Below, piece by piece: positions 54,870 to 64,000 of a stretch of DNA of 64,000 bases; positions within the stretch are counted from its first letter, which is position 1; every line of letters begins with the position of its first letter. The stretch is from Heligmosomoides polygyrus polygyrus. Taxonomy: Eukaryota > Nematoda > Chromadorea > Rhabditida > Heligmosomidae. The position numbers were made by a program, and so were the translations under genes. The stretch spans positions 55,288,676-55,352,675 of the forward strand of contig OX377205.1 of NCBI GenBank assembly GCA_947396885.1, in the 5' to 3' direction. A model generated the notes under the pieces. The model had not been told where the DNA came from. It was given only the letters and a program-made list of their open reading frames with translations, and did not search any database.

Positions 54870-57513
54870 AAACGTGGTGATTGCAATGTGATGTTTCATA
54901 CGCAATTATACACTAATTGCGCTTCCTCCTATCCCGTCACCGTAATCCGCCATTCGTACGACAGCTATACTCTTACAGTATTCTATTGCCTTACATATAT
55001 CATCTTACATGAGAACGCCACCTCTTTGCGGCTAGATTTGGTAACGGGGATGACGGGGCACATGGCGCAAGAAGTATGCCAGTGAAGCGGGGTGGTCGAG
55101 CTATAAGGCCTGATGGAGCTTGCGAAGCTGAGCAGCATGATAGCTGTGGATTACCCAGCATGTAATGGCGCAGTCTCAATAGTGCAGAGGTCTTACGTGT
55201 TCGTGTAATGCCTTGCTAATTGAAGTTTTGCACTACCGTGGTGCAACTACGATTCACCATTTTATCACGTCGGAAGACTTGTGACATATACTCAACCCTG
55301 GACACGAATGCTACACGAATGGGCTAATTTATGATGTGGTTCCTCTTCTTCCACCACCCGACTCCTTGAGCCCTAAAATCTCGTTGCTACGCTTATCCGT
55401 GAAAGTCCCATTTAGTGCACATAGTAGGTACAGAAGTACATTCCACAACAGAACTCATCATTTTTATTCGCGATCACTTCCACAGCAGCGAACAGAGTGG
55501 CTTGACGAATATGCGAAAAACTTCGAACTTCAGCAAAACCGCGCTTGGGCCAAGAATAGTTGGCGGTCGAATAAACTTATTATTATTATTATTATTAGCT
55601 ATTATTGTTGTCATTCAAATTTTGGATATTGGGTACATGCCACGGAGGTGCGAGAGCGCGCCGTTGATCCTACCATAACTGCGGCCGCCAATTAGGCATC
55701 GGCTCATCCTCAGAGGCAAGGCACATGATTGGCTGTTGCGATTACGGCAGGATCAACAGCGCGTTCCCACATCCCTGCTGCGCGTTCCACCGCGGTGCGA
55801 CTTGGCGACATGTGCAGAATATTTATTCAAGAAATCTTTTTTTTTTTCTTCAAATTCGAGTATTCAAGAAATCACCTTTTTGGAATATTCAAAAATTTAA
55901 AAAAAAAACTATTCAAAAACATGATGTTCTTCGAATATACTCAGTTTCGAATGCTTGAAAATTTTCTGACAACGTAACTATACTCGTTACCTTACCACTC
56001 CCGTATATTTTACATTGCCCTTATTTTATGGAAACGCAACTCTTAGATTCGAGCGCTGTCATTCCCACTTTTGTTTGAAAGTTGAATTGTTTGTTGGATG
56101 GAAATGTTCTCAAGCGAAACGGAATGAAGAATTGCGCCCTGCTGTTGTTTCATCCTTGTTGCGCCCTCCGTTTTTCATACAAACACATCCTTTGTCATTT
56201 AACGGACATACATTGGTTTTAGGAAAGACAAGGTAAGTAGTGCCGTTCTTTCTAGAGTGTTTGATAAACTTACAACCGGAAAAAACCGTCTGAGTTGTCC
56301 ACCATGGTTTCAAAGTGAAATTCAGGGAAATCGTTACGGGACCGAGTTGCCTATCCCTCTGGCTAATCAGTCGCTGCAGCTAGTGATATTTGCTTGCCTA
56401 TTTCTCCGGTGCAAACAGGGTCGGGGGAGGGGGGGTTTCTGATGGGCAGAAAACCCCATAGAGCGTCGTAGCGTCGTTAATGTCCCTTATCCCTGGCTCC
56501 AGCATATAGAGCCTGTAGTAAGGGCGTTCCATGGTTAATAAAAACCAGCTTTGAATCGCGCAGCTGTGGGCGTTGCACCCCGGACAACTCGGACGTGTTT
56601 TTTTTCTCGGTTGTAAGTGTATCGGCGAGTTCTTTCTAGGATACGGCTGCATCTCCCTCTGTTCCCGTATTCTTCTATTCAGGACCTAAAAAGGGATTCA
56701 AACGCCTTCGCCTTCGTTTCTGTCCTCACAAGGTGCTTTCGTGTTTCTGTCAGTGTTTCATTTTCTTTTCCTTCACTTCCAGTCCGGTAATACATTATAT
56801 TCCTGTTATTGTTTATTCAGTACATTGTTCGTTAGTTTCATACTCCATATTAGTGTCCACGAGGCACCAGGGGAAGTATTCTCTATGGCGAGACACCAGG
56901 TCGGTCATTGTACACTGTGCAGTGCCCAATTTATACTTTCTACTCCGAGCGATGTGATGGCGTGTATACTACACATAGCAATGGCATGCTATCGCATCGT
57001 TTGGTGTTGGAATTCTAAACGGGCGCAGAGATGTTCACCTATCCATAATTTTAGTATCGTCACACTCCTTCCACTCCCTCTCCAGAATTTCGGTTTACCG
57101 AGTACGAACTGCCGCTTTTCATTTTCGGTGTGTTGTTTTCGCGTTGTATTACATTATTATTATATTAGGTATGGCGCTAGCCGGTCCCACCTCTTTAGAG
57201 GTTGGGCGATCACCGTCGAGCTCTTCCGCTAGCTCGATTCCGCTGACTGAGGATAAACTGAGACTGGTTAGATCTTGGAATTTTTTATTTATTGTTAGCT
57301 TTATGTAACTATAAAGGAGGTAATCACGAGCTGATCAAACGCCGAGTTTTCTCCTGAACGCGAAATTTAACGTTCAGAAGAGCGACTTTCCAGAACTTCC
57401 CCACTGAGAATGTGCATGCTCATGTTGAGACCTTTGCGATTGCATCATTTGTCTGTAATCCGTGTGGCAGTTGCCTTGTTCCACCAGTGCTGTCTTGCTT
57501 TATTAGTTGTTTT
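54870..57513. other. no recognisable gene
   Basis: It contains an (ATT)n microsatellite near 55578-55600, AT-rich tracts, and a 163-codon plus frame at 56741-57232 with a Cys/His-rich middle (GHCTLCSAQF ... HIAMACYRIVWCW) that I cannot assign. No promoter or splice structure could be supported. Confidence 0.45.
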
Positions 57514-58103
57514 GGCACTAGTTAAAAGTTCCGACTCCACCGATAAGACTTCGGTCGAAAAAAATTTTTTCGCTGAAACTTCGTCTAGGGGGGGGGGGTT
57601 GTTTGGGTGCTGATCATGAATCTGATATCCGTTTTTCGTTTTACGCCGGAGTTTGGGCGAAATCGGTGACCATTACCTTAGTCACCCGTACCTTCCGTGT
57701 CCTACCGTATTCCAGCGTAAAACGAAAAACGGATGCCAGATTCGTGATCAGCACCCCAAATAACCCCCCTAGACGAAGTTTGGGCAAAATTGGTGACTAT
57801 AACCTCAGCAGCCTTAGTTACCCGTACCTACCGTAACCTACCGTACTTCAGCGTAAAACGAAAAACGGATGTCAGATTCGTACTCAGCACCCCAAATAAC
57901 CTCCTTAGACGAAGTTTCAGCGAAATCGGTGACCCTGCCTGGATCACCCATGTTAATGGTATGGGTGGTCTCCGACCGAATCGTGAAAAACGGATATCAG
58001 ATTCGTGATCAACACCTCAAATAACCCGCCTAGACGAAGTTTCAGCGAAAAAATTATTTTTCGACCGAAGTCGTCGGTGGAGTTGGAACTTTTAACTAGT
58101 GCC
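57514..58103. repeat. inverted-repeat element with internal tandem units
   Basis: The arms 57514-57589 and 58029-58103 are reverse complements (GGCACTAGTTAAAAGTTCC, GACTTCGGTCGAAAAA, GCTGAAACTTCGTCTAGG). Between them lie about four units of 115-140 bp built on CTAGACGAAGTTT..GCGAAAT, GTTACCCGTACCTACCGTA, and GTAAAACGAAAAACGGATGY, the first unit inverted. Related text lies at 41500 and at 61790/63120-63270. Confidence 0.8.
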
Positions 58104-58297
58104 GTTCTTTCTACATTTTGCACTCACCGTCAAGGTCAAGTTTCTTCGCCTATGAGCTGTTTTTCAAACCCGAAACTTATATTAAGAATGGTTTTTAAAG
58201 CAAAGGAAGTAACCAAAAAGTGTTTAAAAGCTGTTCCCTTGTTTTCTTCAGATTACGAGAGAAATTACCGGAACCGCGCGGCGTCTGTTTCGGTGCG

Positions 58298-59675
58298 AGA
58301 AAATGCCCGCAACCAAGGGAGAAAATGCCCGCAGCCTGGAAGAAAATGTCCACGGTCAGGGGCCACTGAACGGTTTTCGAAAGGGTCCACTACAGCAGCC
58401 ATACAACAAAACACATGGTAATCACGTGGACGGGGTAACGGTAGTTTCCTCATGCCGTCGAGTAAAGGGCATGAGAAATCGTGGACGTGGCAACTGAAAC
58501 TGTGGCACCAACATTTGGATTCCCTAGCAGACTTGATGACCTTACCGTGATAGAGAAGCTTTTAAGAACATGAGGAAAGCTTCTCGTTATAACAGGCATG
58601 CTCAACGGTTAAATTGATACCAACGGTGTTTGATGTGAAGAGAACACTTGAAAACACTGAGCAGAGCGAAAGAAGCGTTTTCGTCCAGATCTCAATCTCT
58701 AGCACGTAAAACTAGAAAACAAGCACATCAACGGAACCTGGTAACTTAGAATTACTTTTCGAAGCATTGAGCTGCGGAACTGTAGGCCATCTCAATTGTT
58801 GAGTTTGTTTTTAAGCCACATGAACGTCACATGGAGTGAACAGTAAGGTACATGCACTTCAAAGTCATGAGAAGTAGAAAATGAAAAATGGCAGATCTTA
58901 TTCGGGAATTTGTTTAAAAATTGGTTTTTAGGTTTTACTGAGTCTTTCTGATGAAGTCTTCATTTTTGACCAATCATTTCCTTCTCTACTAAAACAGGAT
59001 TTGAACATAGATATTTCAAAATTCATTGCTTTTCAAGTGATTTTCATCTCATACACCGTCGATATCGTAAATACTTGTTGTACCTTTTTTTTTATTAAAG
59101 CTTTTCTCAGTATAGGACTTCTATTTTGACTCGCTTTGTTGCTGTTTTTCTGATAGTCCCACATATCTGAATAAAGGATTTAAATATCTAAATGGTCAGT
59201 TGCAACATAGGTTTTACCAAAAACGTTATTAAAGTGACCAGAACCTACGGTGTAGCACCTCGCCAAAAACCTTTCAAGGCACCTTCTCGAAAGATAGAGT
59301 GTTTTTCGAACATGAAATTTTGCGATTAATTTCTTATTAGAGCTTTGATACGAATGAAATGTTGCGGAAATAGACTATTGTATAGTAATAATAACGATAC
59401 GTCCGGTTAACGCTCTCCTATTGTACGGTTTTTTCCACAGTTTCAAACTTTTCTTAGTTTCCTAAGTGGTGTTTACCGCTCAAAGTTGTTTTCTTTATTA
59501 TAGCGCTTTTGCTATTCACCATAATGGTGTGCTATAGATTCTTCTCGTCAACCCGGGAATTTTCTACCCTGATCGCGGGCATTTTCTCCTCTGGTCGCGG
59601 GCATTTTCTCCCCTGGTTGCGGGAATTTTCTCCGCACGCGACGCGCGCCGTGAGATTCGGGCATTTTCTCCGTAG
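58298..59675. repeat. element bounded by inverted arrays of a 22-bp repeat
   Basis: The left side 58298-58360 has three units of GAGAAAATGCCCGCAACCAGG type. The right side 59572-59672 has four units of the inverse (GCGGGCATTTTCTCCCCTGG). The 1.2-kb interior is AT-rich with no gene. It looks like a foldback-type transposon with tandem repeats in its termini. Confidence 0.65.
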
Positions 59676-59810
59676 ACCTTTTCTTCTTGAGTCTAGCTCT
59701 TATCCCTTTTGCGGTATTCGTTTTTCTCTATTCCGCATTTTTTCCTGCAATGAATACCTTTTGTTCTCATCTACACCAACACATCCAATATATACGTCGT
59801 AATGACCTTA

Positions 59811-60101
59811 GGGGCGCGTGGAGCGCAGTCGGAGGAGGCGCCGGCTGTCGCCTGCACCCAATACCAGGTTCCTGGTTCGGATTTCCCGCCAGGCCAACCA
59901 AGCCTTCCATCCCTCCGGGGTCGGTGAACTGGTACCAGACTTGTCTGGGAAGGATTAAGCGCTGGCTTGTTCATCGGCTGGCCACCGCAAGTCATTGCAT
60001 GGCCAAATACGCATTCAACTCGCCTCCACGACATCCCGTAGAAGTAGATTGCGTGGCGCATCCCAATGGAGATTGAATAACGCCGTCCTTTATCCTTATC
60101 C
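59811..60101 (+). mobile_element. tRNA-like SINE, copy 2, with perfect 11-bp TSD
   Basis: TAATGACCTTA lies at 59800-59810 and 60102-60112. The 291-bp element starts GGGGCGCGTGGAGCGCAGTC (A-box-like GGAGCGCAGTCGGAGGAGG), has CTGGTTCGGATTTCCC in B-box position, a body shared with 12921-13219, and a TTTATCCTTATCC tail. It would be copied by a LINE reverse transcriptase from an RNA polymerase III-type transcript. The open plus frame through it (59687-60076) is not a gene. Confidence 0.85.
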
Positions 60102-60112
60102 TAATGACCTTA

Positions 60113-61499
60113 TGTGTCCAAACCTTTTGGGATGCCGATGGTATAAGGCAGAGCGAGTTGATAATCTTCCGAGTTTCTTATTCCGCGAATATTTAACCTT
60201 GTTAAGTTGTACTGTTTAATATGGGCTGCAGAAGAAGCGTACTATGTGCGGTGCCGTGCAAGTGACGGTTCTGTTCCACTTATTTTTCCATCTTTAGCTA
60301 ATTTCTACATATTTGATTTCCTTTACGTTGTAAATATAATTAGTTGTGTGCAGCCCCTTACATTTTGGTCTAGAGTTCGCTATTGGTAGGTTCCTTGTAG
60401 CTATCAGCGTACGTAGGTGGAAGCAGTGGAATCAGAATCACCGATTTTGCATGACTTCACTTGGGTTGCTAATCAGTAGTCGGGCATTCTTCTTTCGCTT
60501 GACCTTCATATTGGAATAAAGGTTTTTTCATCTACATCACCTTTTCGTCGGCACACACACAGCAAAACATGACAGTAGTTACCATATGTTTACTAAATTA
60601 ATTATTGTAGATGAGAATAAGAGGTCTTAGCGAAGGTAAGCCACACCATGCAAGTTAAGTGTACCAGTGGGAGTCGAGCCCACTATCTATCTCCTATGAA
60701 GCGAAATCCTTTCCATTGGAGCACTCCGACCGACGGGAGTGTGGTGGTAAACTACGCTAATAAACGCCACAACAAGCATTCATATAGTCGGCGAACATTC
60801 CACACGGCACAGTTTAACAGGTCAGAGCTCGTTCGTGAAGTGCATCTTGCAATTTTAGTCTGGACACTTTTAACTAGGATCCCAGATTCAATCCAGCTAC
60901 CTACGTGTCCTTTCCAAATTCCAGGGAAGTTGAAACTCACTCTAGTAAGGACTTCTGAAGCTATGATGTCACGAAAGGGTATTACGAAGATTTGTTAGTT
61001 TTTCGACCTGCCCTTTGTCTTGCCTTATAAGAGTTAGTTGGGAGAATTTTTTGCGAGGGACGCTGTTACTTTGCTTCAGCATGAAGATTACAATAATTCA
61101 AAGCAACTTCAAAACGCATGAGGTCCCGTCCGTGATGCACTTGTCTTAGCTGTTAGGCCAAGCAGATCGGTGCTGACCGTAGCTGGATGCTTCAATCCGC
61201 AGCAACCCGGTGGCCCGCTGACTGCGCCAACAATGCGGTCTCCCTGCTTCGGAATTTGCGTCCATCCACAACATTTTTCAGAGTAGTCGGCTGTAATTCT
61301 GGATTCCCACTACTCCGTATTAGAGAGTTTAGAGAATTTAGCCATGGTGGTCGTCTGCCTAGGTCCTACCGTTTCTTAATGTTAACCTGTGGTAGGGACG
61401 CCTACTGACTGTGTGGACCCTTACAAGGAGAGCCTCCAAACCGGCGGTGAGCTTTTGCGATACAATTTTTACAGGATGTAGGGTTCCGTGTGTGGAGTC
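60113..61499. other. no recognisable gene
   Basis: AT-rich, with short frames on both strands (longest 116 codons at 60648-60998 plus, no family). A GTGGG/CCCAC tRNA T-arm-like hairpin near 60668-60684 is isolated. Confidence 0.45.
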
Positions 61500-63605
61500 C
61501 AAAACCATAGTTACTTTTTTCGGAATGCTCTTCTGTGGTCGAAAAAAGCGTGTGGAGACGTGAGCGCGAAGTTCATGTGCGGTAGCTTGACAGGAGCATG
61601 GTCGTGGGTTGACTCGCCATTGTACTGGTGTTTTTGCATTTTGCGATTTATCGTCAGTGGGACGCTTTATCCCCATTTCCAACACATTTTTGGACAAAAA
61701 CACGGCAACAAATGTTATTTACATTCATAGAGCTCTTTGAAAGTGGAAAGGTGAGAATTCTTGACTTCCAGGTTAAGCAAGTAAAAAAGCTGATGCCAGA
61801 TTCGTGATTGGCACCTCAAATAGCCACCACGTACAAAGTTTGGGCGAAATGGGTGCTTCTGACCTCATCATCCTCACTCGAGCCTGGGCCAAGAGCGGGA
61901 TCTGCACCTCGGTCTTCATGGTCAAACAAGGGCGGCCATTGAGGTGTGAAGCCATTCGAGGTGGAAACCCGTTAAGCGGTGGAGGGCTACACAGAAAGTA
62001 AAATATCGGTGCTACTACGTCCTTTTATTGAACCGGTGATACGGAGAAGCGTAGATGTTCAGTTTGTGAGGAGTGTATTTTGCTTACATGCTTTTTCGCA
62101 ATCTTCCATCATTGTTGAAGAAGGTTGGTACATCATTACCTATTGTTACCAGTTCGTTGCTACATTTTTGACTCCATCCATGTAAGGAATACAATAGATT
62201 CAAGTCTTCTGTGCCACGCAGGCTTATTAAATTCAAATTATTACGCCTGACGTTTCGACGGTATCGTCGTTATCAAAGGCCTTAAAGAAGTTCGTGGTCT
62301 GCAGAATGTACACTCATACCGTCATCTGCCCCAATTTTCCCAACCCTGCAGTACCAATGGGGTCCCAAGAGTGTCACGAAGAAATTACTCCAATACGAAC
62401 GCAACTGACCGCTGCTTTATCATCACTGGAAGACCGCCATACTATGCGACAAATGTAGCAAGTGAAACACACTCGGTATACAAGAGTATACGGGCTTCGA
62501 GTATGTCTCACAGCTCACACAGTGGAATAAAGGGAGGGTCAGGAACGGAAAACAAACAGGAACGAGTGCGTTTCCATTACAAGTGACTTTTGCCCTTTAT
62601 TCCACTGTGTGAGCTGTGAAACACAATGCTACTCGATGTCCGTATACTCTTGTATACCGAGTGTGTTTCACTTGCTACATGGTTGTCGCATAGTAGGGCG
62701 GTCGTTCAGTGCTGATAAAGAGGCGGTGAGTTGCGTTCGTATTGGAGTGATTTCTTCGTGACACTCTTGGGACCTCATTGGTATGGGTACTGCAGTTGGA
62801 AAAATGTGGGCAGATGACGGCGTGAATGTACATTCTGCAGACCACCGAACTTCTTTCAGGCCTTTGATAACGACGATACCGTCGAGACATTAGGCGTAAT
62901 AAAAGTTGAATTTAACAAACCTGCGTGGCCACAGAGGATTTGAACCTACTCTATCAAAATGCCCAGGTTTTATGGCAGTCGACCATGAAGAATATGATAG
63001 AATTTGCTATCTACAACAGCTTTCATCTTGAAGCAGCTTGACTGTTCGAAAATCAAGAGGGGCCATCACTGTACTAGCGAGGTCGAAAAAAAAAGTTATT
63101 CATACTTTACGGGTGTTACTCGGAGTGCTGATCATGAATCTGACATCGGTTTCTTTATTTCCCGGTTTTTTATGACAGGTTAGAAAAGGTATATTTGAGG
63201 GTGGTGTGGTCGGATGCACCAATTTCGACCAAACTTTGTGCGTGGGGGTTATTTAGGGTGCTGATCACAAATCTTCCATCAGTTTTTGATTTGCTTAACC
63301 TGGAAGTGAAGAGTCCTCACCTTTCCACTTTCAAAGAGCTCGAAGAACATAAACGACATTTGTTGCCACGTTTTTGTCTAAAAAATGGGTTGGAAATGGG
63401 AATACAGAGTCCCACTGACGATAAATCTCAAAATGAAAAAAAGTAGGAGGGGGAATCGAACTCATGACATTGCCCATGTGAAGCTACAACAACCACCACG
63501 CCATCCAACCACATTGGCTGGGTGGCAGCAGGGCGTCATGAACTTCGCACTCACGCGTCCACACGCCTTTTTCGACCACAGAAGAGTATTCCGAAAAAAG
63601 TAACG
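61500..63605. repeat. large inverted repeat, outer arms
   Basis: About 61500-61870 and 63190-63605 are reverse complements over about 370-400 bp (ACTTTTTTCGGAAT, GAGCTCTTTGAAAGTGGAAA, TTCCAGGTTAAGCAA, CAAAGTTTGG.CGAAAT). They are placed symmetrically about a centre near 62560. Segments 61870-62196 and 62946-63190 do not pair, so each arm seems to hold unrelated inserted or diverged DNA. Confidence 0.75.
62197..62945. repeat. inner palindrome, about 340-bp arms, 58-bp spacer
   Basis: The left arm 62197-62534 and right arm 62593-62945 are near-exact reverse complements (GCCACGCAGG, ATCGTCGTTATCAAAGGCC, AATTACTCCAATACGAACGC, AGCTCACACAGTGGAATAAA). The arm ends carry GATTCAAGTC/GGTTCAAATCC, a B-box-like word. 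Confidence 0.85.
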
Positions 63606-64000
63606 GTACTATTGTACTTATGGTACCCCACTTAATCTTGTTTAAAATAGGTCTACTAGGGGTAGTCTGCATGGGAAGAACGAATATCATGGTCGTTTTC
63701 TGCGGACATGCCTTATAAGTCCGTTATATTAAGTTCGAATTGCCCAAGGCCTTGAGAAATAGCGCGCGCTGGCAAGAGACGCAGAAACTCCGCCTCCTAT
63801 CGATGCGAACTATTTCGCCGTCTCTAGCTCTTTTCCGTTCGCGCGGAGTAGAGCACAGAATTGGGCAGGGGAAGGGACTCCGGAATGTGAGCCCACTAGC
63901 GCACCCGTGCTAAAATTGCCTTCATCCTGGAGTCCCTTCCATTGCTAATATGAAAACAAATAGACGCGGATCTGTAATCAAAAAGGAAATAAGGCTGCAC
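63606..64000. other. no recognisable gene
   Basis: It includes GGAAGGGACTCC near 63869 and its inverse GGAGTCCCTTCC near 63929, a small inverted repeat. Nothing else was identified before the window ends. Confidence 0.45.

Noticed and set aside
56741..57232. 163-codon plus frame with a Cys/His cluster (HCTLCSAQF), possible zinc finger
   Set aside because: Spacing does not match a known finger, the N-terminus is simple hydrophobic sequence, and there is no repeat or splice evidence. Left as unassigned.
60640..60720. minus-strand T-arm-like GTGGG/CCCAC hairpin
   Set aside because: No acceptor, D or anticodon arms are present around it.
62925..62999. minus-strand tRNA suggested by GGTTCAAATCC and a partly pairing acceptor
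   Set aside because: The D and anticodon arms do not form, and the same word appears mirrored at 62197 as part of a palindrome arm.

Overview
The window looks like eukaryotic, repeat-dense, largely intergenic DNA. It most likely comes from a nematode, probably a clade V (hookworm/strongylid-like) parasite. I infer this from the mix of mariner, RTE-like and CR1-like elements and small terminal-repeat elements in an AT-rich background with many long G or C runs. No host gene, rRNA, CRISPR array or bacterial-type operon could be supported. Almost everything I can explain is a transposable element or its remains, often nested, and several insertions can be proved from target-site duplications (TSDs).

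Layout. 0-13 kb: the N-terminal part of a mariner transposase running off the left edge with a doubled terminal repeat (1-560); a 5'-truncated RTE-like LINE with a 29-bp TSD (1329-3152); a second mariner (6405-7641); a hAT-like end and a CR1-like LINE relic (7749-9600); a third mariner (10704-11961). 12.9-19.5 kb: a tRNA-like SINE, then copies of a Helitron-like family carrying a 42-bp minisatellite (called family H here), interrupted by a hAT-like element (16683-18491), then a LINE 3' fragment. 20-26.3 kb: a palindromic mariner-type element, hAT-like termini, and a complete 3.2-kb hAT-like element (23008-26251, 8-bp TSD) with an RTE LINE inside it (24435-25929, 14-bp TSD). 27.6-33 kb: a dyad-symmetric repeat array interrupted by a MITE at its centre and by an RTE LINE in its right arm. 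34.7-41.3 kb: a second copy of that MITE, an inverted-repeat element, a complete minus-strand family H element (38291-40175), and another RTE fragment.

43-47.5 kb: a GC-rich dispersed repeat followed by a compact LTR retrotransposon (43975-47475) with about 158-bp LTRs that differ by one substitution and one 2-bp indel, an adjacent primer-binding site, a gag-like relic and no visible pol. 47.6-64 kb: family H fragments, a CR1 3' fragment, hAT-like ends, an unexplained inverted duplication (52.3/54.3 kb), several inverted-repeat elements (57.5-59.7 and 61.5-63.6 kb) and a full-length SINE with an 11-bp TSD (59811-60101).

How it fits together. The proteins visible (transposase, reverse transcriptase, gag) are selfish mobility functions, nearly all broken. 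The non-coding elements (MITEs, SINE, hAT-like, family H, gag-only LTR element) would have to be mobilised in trans. The value of the window is its stratigraphy: insertions into other repeats whose uninterrupted counterparts are also present, so element ends can be defined without an outside reference.
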